Assembly (NCBI GenBank): GCA_038502055.1 | Contig: JAXRKN010000043.1 | Span: 868,001 to 932,000, forward strand | Source of the DNA: Tanytarsus gracilentus | Lineage: Eukaryota > Arthropoda > Insecta > Diptera > Chironomidae | Direction of reading: 5' to 3' | DNA: 64,000 nt | Shown: piece after piece, positions 1 through 12,192 of the stretch | Layout: every line of letters starts with the position of its first letter | Numbering within the stretch: the stretch's first letter is position 1 | The notes under the pieces: model-generated | The model's database searches: none | What the model was told of the DNA's origin: nothing | What the model saw: only the letters and a program-made list of their open reading frames with translations | Program-made: the position numbers and the translations under genes

Positions 1-3000
1 ACAAGCAGTGGATTTCATAGAAATTCACAAATGACTGCACCCGTTAAGCAGCGCATCGATAACTATGGTCCGCCCTCATCGAAGAGTCCATTCGGCTCAA
101 ATGACGAAAAATCGAGCAGCGAAAAGAAACACGAAACAAGTCCCCAAAAGGAGCAACCTATTAAAGAGAAATTGAGCGACGATGATCGCATTAAGCAGAA
201 ACAAAAGGCATTGAGCGATGGTTTGATGAATAAAAACATGAAAGATAACTCGAATGTTGCTTTGCAAAAGACCTCGTCGCCCGAGGACTCCACAATATCC
301 AAGCATTCCAATGAAGTTTCAGCATTTTCGGCTGATTTAAAAGAAAAAAAATCGTCGGAAGACGACAAGGCATCAATTGATAGCAAAGGAGGACGCTCAA
401 ACTCCTCATATGCATCAAGCTCACGAAAAAATGACAAGAATGTCCCTCAAATTAATAAAGTCGTTAGCAAGCCAATATCGGCGATATCCACGAATGTTCC
501 TCCACCCTCTTCATCTCATTACACTTCCTCTTCGAGCATGTCTAAGCCACAGGACACGAGAAATTCTGGCTATCGTGATTCGAGAGGAGGAAATAACAAC
601 AATAATAATAGTAATATTAGAGATTCGAGGGATCAAGGTAACCGAATGGCAGCGCCAAGATTTAACAGCAACAACAACAACAAAAATGTCACCGGCTCAA
701 ATCGTATGGGAAATAATTATTGGGACAAAAATACGGAGAGCATGCAAGAGGATACAAGCAAAATGTCACTAATGCAGCAGCTCAACGCATCTAACCAGCA
801 AATGTCTCAGAATGTTCTCAAGACTGAGCAACAGCAGTCAATGCAAAGCTCTCAACAACAACAAGGTCCGACTATGCTCGATGGCGCTAGTTTGCCCAAG
901 ACAACACTGATTTTTGAAAATACAAGCTTAAGAAGTGGCCCACCGCCTCAGCAGCAGCAGCAGCAGCAACAACAACAACAAATGCATCAGACAAATGTCG
1001 CACCTCCTCAAATGAAGCGTCCGAACGTTCCGCCACCGCAAATGCAATCGAATTCACTTAATCAGAAAGACAACACCATGGGCACAACAATAAATGAAAT
1101 GATTGAGCAACAGACAAAAGAACAAAGCTTAACTTCCGCACTTCAGAGTCTCTCGTTTGGCAGTCAAAGTGGCAATTCTAATGTGCAGCAAAAGGATATG
1201 GTCGATATGAACTCATTTAAATTCTCTTTCGACCAGCAAATCAGTCAATTGACAGACGACTCGAGTTTCGTTCAAAGCAGCAACTCGCATCAGTCTCAGT
1301 CAAAGACTTCTTCGTCGCTCGGTCTCGTTGCGGCAAAGACCGGAAATAACAACATCTTAAACACTGACTCGTTAAATTTGAAAGTGGCATCGTGTAAGAA
1401 AGTTTGGGAAGATCCGAGTGTCGATCACACTGTCACCTCAACGGAAGATGTAATGGCAAATTTTGTTCAAGCTCAACAACACTTGCAGCAATATAACCAT
1501 CATACCGGTCTGTCACCTCAGTCTTTCGGCGGTTACAACACAGGTAAGTAAAATTTGTTAATTTATATAGATTTTATTTAAATTCAAATTATTAAGGTTC
1601 ATCAAACGACCACACGAGCTCATTGGAACAGCACTTTGTCAGCAAATCAAACGATAATGACGACGGTGGTAGCTATCCCTCACCGCAGCAACACATGAGT
1701 GCTCACGTTATGCACTCTCAACAGGCGAGTCTTAACATGAAAGCGGCAGAAGCTTTCGCAACGAACGCTAATGTATGTAAAGTTAAACCGACACAAATGC
1801 ATCAATCCGGTCTTTCACCACCTCCTCAGGTACAGCAAAGCATGCAACATCAACAGACTTACTATCCGACACCGAACTACCCCAACATGTCCACAATTCC
1901 ATCGCCTCCTGTAGTTTATAACTCACAGGCGACCGGTGGTTTGTATTCCTACAACATGGACGCGGCACGTGCTCAAATGTACGGTTATCAGGCTTCAGGC
2001 GCCAACAATTCGCTTTCCTTTAATGCGTTCATGCAAACGCCCAACATTGCGTCGGCACCAACTCACGAGGTCTACCAGAATTTATCGCAATATCGCGCCA
2101 CAGTTCAGCCCTTCAATCAAACGCCACAGCTCACCAATCCCAATGCCGTTCTAATATCATCGGCCACGGCATCTTCAAACTCAATGATGGGCTCTAAATC
2201 GAATACGCCACAACAAATTGGTGCAATTGGTTCGAAAGCATCTGGGCCGCCTCAAAGTGGTCCCGCCTCGGCCGCTGGTCAATATAATCAGCAATATATG
2301 AATCATCTCTATCATCAACAACAACAGCATGCCAACAGCTACTATCCCAATTCGACGGCTCAACAGGCAAATCCCTATTACAATACTAGTGGTTCTGCTG
2401 CAACGGGTAGCTATGGCATGTTTGGTGGCACTAATGGTCAACAGCAAATGCCCAATTACGGTTCAGTCGGCCAGTTTCCATTGAACTCGCAAATGCTTAA
2501 TAATTTGGTCATCAATCAGCAGTATCGTGGCGGTCCAGTTGTTGCAGGCAGTAACGGTGCGAGCGGTTCAAATGCATCGAACTCTAATGCTGGCGGTGGC
2601 GGTGGTGTGTCTGGCTCAAATAGCGGCTACATGAAGCAACAGCATCAATCGCAACTCCAAGATCCAGTGAGTTCGACAAACAATTTCTTTAAGAATAATG
2701 TGTGAATCTAATTTTGTTTAAAAAAATATGAACACGAGATATGAGAAATGATAAAACGTATAATATACTTGAATAATGATTGCCTCCTTTACAAATTACT
2801 GCTGCCCTTTCCATACATAAAACACACACACACACAATTAGTGGATGATTTTTTCTTGCTGAACTCATCCGATTGCTGCTTCATCATAAAGTCACACATG
2901 GAAATTTCATATATAGAAATAATTGTATTTGTTTAATATCTTCCAAATTAATTAATTATTAATCAACCAAATTGATAATTAATTAATTAAACTGCGCACC

Positions 3001-5195
3001 ACCGCGTGGCTTTGTAATTCTTCCCATTATCACACACACACACAACCACATACGCACTCATAAAACTAAATGTTGGGTGCATCAAAAGAAAATACATTGT
3101 GTCCTACTGCTTCCTATAATTTCAACCACCCTCTTATGAAAAAATATAAATCTCACACATACCACAATTCACTATACCAATTTATTAAAGTACTTTTTCC
3201 TTTTAAAAACAAATAAATATTTGATGATAATAAAATTTAAAAAATTGCTAACAAAATGAAAATACATAAAAAAATGAATGCTATAATTAATCTAACAGAG
3301 ACTTGAGTGTTTTACCACATAAATATTTTCAATTTCTTCCCTCTCATACAAAAAATCACACAGAATTTTCGATATTCGGCGAGAAATTATAATTAGAAGA
3401 AAAAAAAGTGAAAATTTAATGGAAAATCTTTGACTGCACTTTGTCTCTCATTTTTTTCAATCGCACTGCGATTTACTGAGTTAAATATGACTCATCGATA
3501 TGATTGATGGCGAATGAAAAGAGAGACAAAGAAAAAAATTATTTAATGAAATATTAATAATGTCCAACACACATACAAACACTAACACTTTAGGATTTTT
3601 TGCATAAACACTAATTTAGCTGAAAAGAACTCGAGCCTTTTTAACAGCGACATAAAAAAATTGGATTGAGTTCCATTTAAAGAAAAGCATTTCATGCTAT
3701 ACGAATTTGATTAAAAAGAAAAAGGTTAGAAATCGTTGTAATTGCTAAACTGTAATTCACAAGCGTACATAAAAAAAATAATTGATGATCACGCGAGACT
3801 TGACTACAGCAAAAAAAAGAAGAATCTGAGTCATAGTCAACACTTCATGAATGGCAGTAAAAAAAAGAAAAATTAAAAAATTCTCGAAAAAAAATTATGA
3901 ATGATGCAAAATTGCTTAAGAAACGGACATAGAAGGAAAAGGAAAAATGTGAAGGAAGAAAAACATATTTAATCAATTTATAATAGTTAAAATTAATGGA
4001 AAATGAAATAAATTATGAAGAACTTAAAAATTGATAGACAGAGAGAGAGCGAGAAATGTTGGAAGATGATTTTGTGAGGATTGAAATTTACTCGAGATTT
4101 TCGCAAAAAAAACTTTCACGAGAGCTCTTGTACACCAATGTGAGAAGCTTAAAAGCTCATGCAAAATCATCTTTCGACATCTCACTAAAAATAATGTACA
4201 CGCATTATGTGAAAGAAAATAGAACTCGAGAACTTTGTGTGTCGATGAAAATATAAATGTTAAAAAAAGTAAAAATTAGAGAACGCGAAAAATATTGTGA
4301 TGGCTATTGGGAATGGAATTTTATCATCATTGAGGCACACAAGAGATATCCGGGACATGCAAAATGAAAAAAAATTGTGTAATTTTAAAAATACACTGAA
4401 AATGCGTTTGAGCAGGAAAGAAGAAAATTTGAAGCTTTCTGAAAATGAAAAAAAATAACATTATGTGGAATAACAACATTTAGCGATGATGAGATGTATG
4501 AATGTCTCACTCACAAATCAATTTTTTGCATAAAAATTAAAACATAAATGATGAAAAAAATCATCAGAGAAGATTGAAGAGTTCATTTTTGAAAAACTGA
4601 TGAATACAAAAAAAATTATACATTAAAAATAACATTTTTATGTGGTTTTATTCCCTCCTCATCCTCCGTTGATGTGTTTGTCATTTTTGTTGTTCTTAAT
4701 CTCACAAAGTGTCATGATTTTTCTGTATGAGCGTGTGACTGCACTAAAAAATTTACTTTTTTCCCGCTTTGTGTTTTTATTTTTAAACAATTTGTTAATT
4801 TTGTTGAGGCGAAGAAAATCTGGAGAGTTTTGAAAGTTTTTAAAAGAAAAAATAATTTTTTTTACAGAGCAGTCAAGCAAAGCTTTCAAACATGAACGAT
4901 TTGAATTCTCATAAGCTCTATAGTGTAAGCAACATAAAGCTTTTAAAGCTCATCAATTAAACTTTTATATTTTTTTTAGTGGGACTCGACATCGACACCT
5001 TCGGCACGCGTTTATAGTTCACAATCTCAAAATCAGCAGACTTTTCCCGCTCCCATTCAACGTCCCTCGATGAGTCACAATCAACAACACTATCAGCAGC
5101 AGCAGCGACCACAGAAAAATGCTTCTATGATGGCAGGATCAAAATCTCAATTTTTCAATAACGCCCATATAAACAGTTCAAAGCGTGAAAATTAA
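1..5195 (+). CDS. nocte: nocte / PRRC2 (BAT2-like) protein, 3' part of gene
   Basis: Three exons join in phase: 1-1543 (open to the window edge, so the gene begins upstream), 1597-2666 and 4980-5195, giving about 942 visible residues. The product is low-complexity and rich in Gln, Asn, Ser and Pro, with an 11-Gln tract encoded at 949-981. Islands such as TLIFENTSLRSGPPP and VASCKKVWEDPS resemble, from memory, the C-terminal half of the PRRC2/BAT2 family. PRRC2 proteins are large disordered RNA- and ribosome-associated factors; Drosophila nocte is needed for temperature entrainment of the clock. No folded domain is visible. Reading through the strong GTGAGT donor at 2667 gives a shorter alternative C-terminus ending at 2705. 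The last exon encodes WDSTSTPSARVYSS and ends in KREN. Identification is by overall composition and short motifs, so another Q-rich protein remains possible. Confidence 0.7.
949..981 (+). repeat. Polyglutamine-coding CAG/CAA tract
   Basis: Eleven consecutive Gln codons, six CAG then five CAA, lie inside the nocte-like coding exon. The interrupted codon pattern limits slippage. Gln tracts are normal in this kind of disordered protein. Confidence 0.9.
2667..4979 (+). other. Last intron of the nocte-like gene (2.3 kb)
   Basis: AT-rich, non-coding between a GTGAGT donor and a T-rich acceptor. It starts with an in-frame extension that stops at 2705, and has an AATAAA near 3211, so a retained-intron transcript could be polyadenylated here. 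A TTAATTAAT-type imperfect palindrome lies at about 2944-2990 and short CA runs at 2820-2837 and 3030-3045. I see no exon in the rest. Confidence 0.6.
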
Positions 5196-5307
5196 GGAGT
5201 TTTAAACAATTTAACAATAATCCGGAGAAATGTACTTAGAATTAGCTTAAAATGAATTTGAAACACAAAAAAATCACTATAGGACTGCGTAATGAAACTT
5301 TATAGTT

Positions 5308-5313
5308 TTTATT
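5308..5313 (-). promoter_or_regulatory. Poly(A) signal of SMYD5
   Basis: TTTATT on the + strand is AATAAA on the minus strand, about 50 bases after the SMYD5 stop codon. Confidence 0.55.
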
Positions 5314-5329
5314 GCTCTCAATGATTGTA

Positions 5330-5335
5330 AATAAA
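5330..5335 (+). promoter_or_regulatory. Poly(A) signal of nocte-like gene
   Basis: AATAAA 135 bases after the nocte stop codon. It lies beyond the opposite-strand poly(A) signal of SMYD5 at 5308-5313, so the two 3' ends should overlap. Confidence 0.6.
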
Positions 5336-5363
5336 AAAAGAGTTTAACTTTGACAATGAAAGC

Positions 5364-6572
5364 TTATTCCTCGTCAGTGTCCATTTCTTCGTCATCGCTT
5401 GTTACATCGGGATCGTTTGCTTGTTCGCGACACTTGTCACATTCGCATTTGAAAATGTAGTTTTCCTTTAGATATTTTTGCCTCGAATAACGACTGCGTG
5501 ATAATTGACAGAGATCCAGATAACTAATGCAAATCTCTTCATTCTCTCGAATATCACGAAGCGCTACAATTTCAACCACATGATTGCCGTTCGGGAAGGT
5601 AATTTCAGCATTTGGTGAGCATGAGTGATTAATCTTTGATTGTGTCACATAAAGCCCGGAGCCTTCGTTATTCAGGAACTCACCCACAGTATCATTAAAT
5701 CGCGTATATATTGAATCAATTAGATTGTCTACTTCCTCTCGCTGCTGCTCACTCATGTCATAATCTCCAACATTTTTAATCCAGTTCGCAAAACTCGAAG
5801 TACCAATACCCTGCGAGTTAGTTCCAATGAGTGCGAGAAGTGAAACGAAGCCATTATATGACAGATATTTGCCAAGCACATGCTCATCATTTTGAAAGAT
5901 TCTCACAAACACTTGATGGATCTCATTTATCTGATCACTAAATTTCTCGCCCAATAGTTTATGGCAGAGGGAAATGTCCTCGTTAACCGATCGACTTGTG
6001 AATTCGTCAAGTTTTTCACAGAGATTTGGAACTGAATTTGATTTTAGCATAGCGAAAATTCTAACAATAAGCATCAAAGTGAAACTTTCGGGTGGATAAT
6101 GAATTTTCTTTCCCATCTCATTTAGCTCATCTAATATCCCTCCAGGTACAGATCCCTCACAAATCACTTTGTGATAGAGCTTCTCAGCGAAAGCTTTGCA
6201 CTCGGCACTGCAGTATTTTGCGCCACAGTCATTACAGCTCGTGAAATTCTGAACATGTGCGCAAACTGAATCGAGCTCATTAAACGGAAGGATAATTTTA
6301 TCATCAAAAGCCAATCGTTGCACATTTTCCTGTGCAGTTTCTAGTGATGTCATACAGTAGTCGCACGCTGCATAACCATACGCTTTATTCCAACTAAATT
6401 GGGATGAGATAAGAGGTGCTTCCGTAAAAATTGATTCGCCTTCAGAAATATCCGTTGTTGCGATCAAAGCACGACCCTAAAATTGATTTCATTTAAATAT
6501 TTACAGGAACTACCTATATGTGATTAATTTTACCTTCTGATCAAGCTCTGTTATCGTGTATTTTTGACTCAT
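5364..6572 (-). CDS. SMYD5: SMYD5 SET/MYND protein lysine methyltransferase
   Basis: Two exons, 6572-6534 and 6476-5364 (intron phase 0), give 383 residues; human SMYD5 has 418. The ATG at 6572 opens a 13-residue exon leading into GRALIATTDISEGESIF, the start of a split SET domain. Next comes an atypical MYND-like zinc cluster (CDYC, then CNDC, YCSAEC, and a final H and C). The SET core follows with GTNSQGIGTSSFANWI, the cofactor-site NHSCSPNAEITF and EEICISYLDLC, then a post-SET zinc site CECDKC and the acidic tail DEEMDTDEE typical of SMYD5. Family members methylate lysine; SMYD5 is reported to act on ribosomal protein eL40 and on histones. It is convergent with nocte and divergent from UBAP1. 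The subfamily call rests on motif order and the acidic tail. Confidence 0.93.
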
Positions 6573-6913
6573 TTTTACAAAATTTCTTGCTCTTAAAAAA
6601 GCATGCAATAAATTGAATGAAAACTTCTACACTCAAGAAAGAAACACATACACAAGGGGGATTATTAGCGAAGGTAAACACACACAGCATAAACAGACAC
6701 ATAATAATAAGAAGAAAAAAGAATTTTCCAAAAAAATATTTGCAACATTATTAAATCTTATCACATCACAAACCATTGAACACGTTGTAGAAATAGAAAT
6801 ATCCGCAATTATGGTGAGTCATCGTAGAAAAAACCTTGAGATGAGTAATTTTGAAATTAATTGAATTAATTTCTTTTGTTTAGAATTTTAAGAATTAATT
6901 AAGCGTCAAAAAG
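6573..6913. promoter_or_regulatory. Divergent promoter region of SMYD5 and UBAP1
   Basis: The two start codons are 341 bases apart in head-to-head orientation. No TATA box is evident. A probable 5'UTR intron of UBAP1 runs 6814-6883 (donor GTGAGT, acceptor TTTTGTTTAG), so UBAP1 transcription should start upstream of 6814. This leaves at most about 240 bases for both promoters. Confidence 0.55.
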
Positions 6914-8360
6914 ATGTCATATAGTCCTCCAAACTATACGGACGGTGTTCCCGTAAAGATTTCTGAAAGATTTAAGCCACCACCCGAGATACACTTGCCA
7001 TCGAAGCTATTAAATCAACTCTCAAAAACAAAAGTTCCAGTGGCCTTTGAAGACGACTATAATTTCGATTTAGAGCGTAAGATTCTTAGTAAGACAACGG
7101 AGTGGATCAATTATAGACTCAAGGAGAAAACAGAACGCCAACAGAGGATCCATGAACGCGAATTATTTCGTCAAAAGAGACTGGAAGTTGAACAAAAAGA
7201 GAAGTTAAATCAAGTTTCATATCCCAGTGCCGATGAGCTGACATCTTCGTGCGATGAAGATGAGCCCATTGCCGAAAACAACATTCCCGATAAAAATCCA
7301 TTTAGTCCGAATTTCAATTCAAACACGATTTTAATGCCTACGCAGGCGAGCGCTTTTACAGCCATTCCAACATCAGGAAGTAGAAAATCGCATCGTCGAT
7401 ATGCGAGCAATTCGAGCAATAAAATTGATTTCTCATTTTTCGAGTCGGATACAAGTCCATTTGATCATCTGGAAATGAAATCTATGAACGAAATGGAGGT
7501 GCTTGCACAGATATTAAAGTCAACTGCTGTCGAGGTTGATGAGGGTGCGTTGGAGAGAAATAATTCCAGTGAATCGGAGACTAGTGAACCTCGCAATGAT
7601 AACAATAATTCCGATGTTGATCATCAGCAGGGTATTGCAGTGAAAGCTATTCAGGAACAGCCGCAAACCTATCAACAACCTAACTATAATACAACATCTC
7701 TGTATAATAATTACTATAACTATCCAGCCCCTGGCGGTACTCAATATTATAATCATCAACAACAGCAGTTTGCATCAAACATTTATCCTGCAAATAATTA
7801 TTATTATTCACAAAACTATGCTGTGAACTATAGCCACGTGGCCAACAACAACGCCACTCCAGTGACAACTATCATGGAAAATCATTTATCTAGTGATAAA
7901 ATGGAAAATACTAGCAAATCTAAGAGCGTTCCCGATATGGTCAAGGAACTGAATGATGAACTCAATAACTCGGAAAGGAGAAGAATTAGAAATTATAGTC
8001 AAAATAGTAATAAGGTGGAAGAACATGAAGAGGCGAAAGAAAGTAAGAAACCTTTTCATTTAAATCAATTTAACGAGATTAACTTTTATTTAATTTTCAG
8101 CCAAATCTCCCGACAAGGAACCTAAAAGATTACCAGTTAAGAGTCAAGGAATAGCGAATCAAATTTGTCAAATGGGCTTTAACGAAGACATGGTGGTTCG
8201 CGTTCTCATGCGACTCGGTGATAATGATAAGAAAATTGTCGATCATTTGATAGTACTTAGCGAATTGCTTCAGATGGGCTTTGCAGAGGACAAAATTTCG
8301 GAGGCGCTTATAAAGTTCGATAACAATAGAGATCAAGCTTTGGATTTTCTAATATCTTAG
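6914..8360 (+). CDS. UBAP1: UBAP1, ubiquitin-binding ESCRT-I subunit
   Basis: Exons 6914-8042 and 8101-8360 join in phase 1 to give 462 residues; human UBAP1 has 502. The N-terminus (DGVPVKISERFKPPPEIHLP) is the ESCRT-I-binding UMA-type segment, followed by a charged helix rich in Glu, Arg and Lys. A conserved middle motif, FFESDTSPFDHLEMKSM, is near residue 180. Asn/Tyr/Gln-rich linkers follow. The last exon carries the tandem UBA-like SOUBA domain with two MGF signatures (QMGFNEDMVVRVLMRLG and QMGFAEDKISEALIKF). UBAP1 joins TSG101, VPS28 and VPS37 to sort ubiquitinated cargo into multivesicular endosomes. Reading on past the donor at 8043 adds a non-conserved tail and loses SOUBA, so the spliced form is preferred. 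Confidence 0.93.
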
Positions 8361-8562
8361 TTATCTTAGTAACTTCATACTATATTTTATATTTATTTTG
8401 TGTGACTGAATGATCATGAATATTTTTTTATAATTATTTTCTGCGTCTTAAACAAATTCATAGTCATTTTGCTTAAAAACTGTCGGTGAAAAATTTTATA
8501 TATATTTATTATTCAATTTTCCCTTTGAATTAATGTCCATTTTGTTTGCGAAATTATTCTGA

Positions 8563-8568
8563 AATAAA
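8563..8568 (+). promoter_or_regulatory. Poly(A) signal of UBAP1
   Basis: AATAAA about 200 bases after the UBAP1 stop codon and the first good match on this strand. Confidence 0.55.
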
Positions 8569-11500
8569 AATTAGTAGAAAAAGTGAAAAATAGTTTTATG
8601 AAACAAGAAATAAATTTAATTAATTTTACATCCCTATCATTTCATAAATTCCTAAAACATAAGGACAAATATAATTTTAACAATTTACCGGCTTGAGGCT
8701 CCCTCTCTCTTTCTCAATTTTTTCATCATTTTCACATTCGCTCTCAGGAAGTGAAAAAAGCTTTTTACTGAGAGCGCAAGAGCTTTTGCCATAATTTTTC
8801 CTTTTTCAAAAAATTTTCCTTCCAAGTTTTCAGTCTTCATTTTTATCGCGTTGAAACCAGTCGGAAAAAATTGAAGGAGGAAAACCGTTATAAAAATATT
8901 GTATGATAAAAAATTGGAAAGTGCAAAAAAATTATATTGAGTTTACTTTTGGGAAAAACATGAAGTCATAAAATTGAGAAGTGAAAAATAAAAAAGTTGC
9001 AAAAGTAATTAAAAACTCAAAAATTTGATTTAATCGTTTTTGAAATTTTTACATTCCCAAATTAAATGATTTGTAGAAATTTTAAATTTTCTGAGAATGA
9101 AAAGTTATTTGTAAAATTTTTAAGAAAATAATCTTTTTCAACATTTTTTCTCTTCCTCACTTCGCTCATTATTAAAAGTTTCAACATTGTCTTGAGGAAC
9201 TATAAAAACTTTTTTCAGAGAAAATAAAAATGTGCATCAAAAAACTTTTCCATCCCCATTAAGTCAGATCGTTTCGGCTTAGAGCCATTAGTTGATAAAA
9301 TTCATTTTAGTTGTTGGCATTAAAAGTGTGAGGAAGAGAAAAAAGTGACCTTCCCTAATCCACCCTTCTCCTCCCTCCCAATCAACGAATATTTTTTTCA
9401 TCTCTTTAATTGGCTAGAGACAACGATGCAATGCAAATCTGATGGCATAATCTAAACAACAACGAAGGTCTATTTTTGCTAGAGAGATTTTTCGTGTGTA
9501 CTCTGAGTTAATGATTGCTTAGTGATGCTAATAATGCTGTTAACGATAATGATTATCTCTTATCGACCGTCTGTGTGTTTGTGTGCCAGTAATTTGGGAA
9601 ATTTCGATGAATTTTTATACTTCTTGTCCTTAATGTGTGACGTATGGAAGATTTATGAGAAATCACAAAATTATTTTTTTTGTGAAATCAAAAAATTAAA
9701 TTTTCATTATGAAATTTGAAATTTCTAAAAAAAATCCAAAAATTGAGAGCTTTTTTTAAAAAAAATTCATTTATGAAATCTGAGCATGCATTCAAAAGAA
9801 AAATTTCACGGATTGATGAAAAAGCGTGGAAATAAAAAATTCAATACTTTTTTATGTGGGCTGAAATGGTTTCGAACTGCCAAAAAAAAATTCATGCGCT
9901 AAATTAATAAAATAACGTTTCCCACTTTTCAATTTAAAATATCAAACGTGATTTTGAACTTTTAATAAATCGCCATCCAGTTCTTTTGACTGCTGAATAA
10001 ATTTCTATTACCATCAGTGTTCGTGTGCGTCGTGAAGATGAAAGTCCATGAATTAATGTCACAGGAATATAAAGTGCGAAGAGAGCAAATGAGATTCGTG
10101 CATGAAAATGTTCACGAAAAAAAAGCACACAAAAAAATTTATGAAAAGTGAATCAGCGGAAGAAAATTTAAATGATTAAAATAATGTTGAGTGTGAATGA
10201 ATAAGAGAAAAGTGTCAAATGAAGCATGAAAGTGTTATTCACTGAAAAAGAACCTTTTTAGCACTTCAAAAAATAAATTAGCATCGTTAGCGTGAGATGG
10301 TCTTTAATGTTGCCTGTAGCAATTTTAAAAATTCAAGACTTCATGTTGTATTTCGACCCTCAAATGATAGAAAATTCAACCCACTAACATTGCTCACTAA
10401 AAGATTAATCGAGCTCACTTAAATCGTCTCAAAATTTCAATTTCTATTCTCTTTTCACCCATGATAGCGATTAAGACTGGATTCGAAGTGAATATCAATC
10501 CTTTTCAGCACCTTTCAAGTGCTCTCTTCAATCCATCTCATTTTACGCACTTCAATTTATTTCCACAATTCAATTCTTATCATTTTTCACTCACAATGGC
10601 TAAAATTCGATCGAAAAGAAAATAAAAGAAAATTTGATTAGACATCTTGGGAATTTGGAAATTTATTTATCCTACTTGCACATTTGGTAGACATAAAAGA
10701 AGATAAACGATCCGTAACAACATGAGCCGAAAACATAATTTTTTTGTGTACATTTTGCGGAGCATGTGAGTTAAGAGTTGTGAAGAAGAAAAATTTGATG
10801 GATTAAAATTGACGGTGATGTGGGTGTAAAGTTAGGACTTGAAGTGTCAAAAGATTAAAAAAAATTCAAAATTCAAAAACTTCAAATATTTTCCTACAAT
10901 TCCAAATTTCATATTTTTAGCAAATGTTAGATAAATAATTAATTAGTGAGATGAGAGCGTGAGTGGATACATGCGTGAGAAGCAATCAAAACGGCATTAG
11001 GCAGCCCAAGAGGGTCAATAATCACTTAAAGGTTCTCGCTCATAATTAATTCGTGCTAAACGTAGAAAACGTGCGCCACGCTCGATAATAATTCAAGAAA
11101 GGAACAACTGGAAAATGAAAATTCATTCATGAATATTGGCACGAATTCCCAATGAACAGCTACGATGTCGATGATAAAGCTCAGGACTGATTAAAAATTC
11201 ATTCGAAATGGAAGATATCTGTCGCCGTACACGAGAAACACATACAGCAAGATTGTCATGGGACAAATTTACTTATGAAGTAATTGAACTGGGAATATTG
11301 CAAAGTGTCACAGACCATAGTGATAAAGTAAATAAATGGTATTTCGAATCATGTTCTATGTCAATGTCAAATGTGTGCGTTGGTTAGTGAGCGAGTGTAT
11401 AACAAGTTAAATGTGTGTCCACTCATGCCATCAGACTTGCAAATGTAATGCATACTCAACCTCTACTCGCCCTTTCTCATTTTCGCTGTCTGCTTGAAAG

Positions 11501-12192
11501 AGGCTGAGTATAATGTAAAAAGGGGTTGTTCAGAAATTTGGGTATATTAAGTTATAACTACAAAAATTAAAAAATTTAATTAAACTTGGGTTAGAGTGAA
11601 AAAATTTCATTTTTATAAAATTTTTAAAATATCTATAATTTTATTAAAATATAAATTTAAAAATTGTTAAATGCTGAGAAGAAATGAAATATAGTAGATT
11701 AACTTAATTTCTTCAAGCATCAGCATTAAAAAGTTATTTTGCATCAAAGTAATCTGTACAAATTTAAATTAGAAAAATCCCAATTGTTTTGAACACTCCC
11801 TTTAATGCCAATTATTGTTCTTGTTTTTCCTCATTTTAATGTAGACTCCTCTAGTTGTCCTGCAAGCCCACCCATATCTCGACATCATTATCCTCCCATT
11901 CACCGCATCCTGTCTTATACTTTAAGCTGTGTACATAATTGTGTATGACAAAGCATTTATTCTTACACAGAAAAAGTCCTCCTTCACATCACATCAAGTA
12001 GTGAACAACACATTAGTCAAATTACAAAGTAAAAAGAGTGCTCAACATCCCATATTCACATAGTTTTTAATGCATCCCTACATGAGTGTACCTAGACATT
12101 ACCAAAAAAAGTTTAAAACTTTTTGTGACATGAAAAAGCTTTAATTGAAATTTCTGCAACAAATTTTCTATAAATTTCCTCAAACACCCAAG
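8569..12192. other. Intergenic / upstream part of wake
   Basis: About 3.6 kb of AT-rich sequence with no supportable gene. The first visible wake exon needs one base from an upstream exon, so a promoter and start exon may lie here, but I could not place them. A 59-codon open frame at 11208-11387 has unremarkable composition and no recognisable motif. Confidence 0.5.

Noticed and set aside
2941..2992. TTAATTAAT palindrome in the nocte intron as a functional hairpin or mobile element
   Set aside because: Simple AT sequence with imperfect arms, no flanking duplication; likely low complexity.
9862..9890. TTCGAA-containing stretch resembling a tRNA B box
   Set aside because: Flanking bases do not form a T-arm, and no acceptor or anticodon arm can be drawn.
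11208..11387. 59-codon open frame upstream of wake, considered as its missing start exon
   Set aside because: Composition is reasonable, but no good donor in the needed phase and no recognisable motif; a frame this long is expected by chance.
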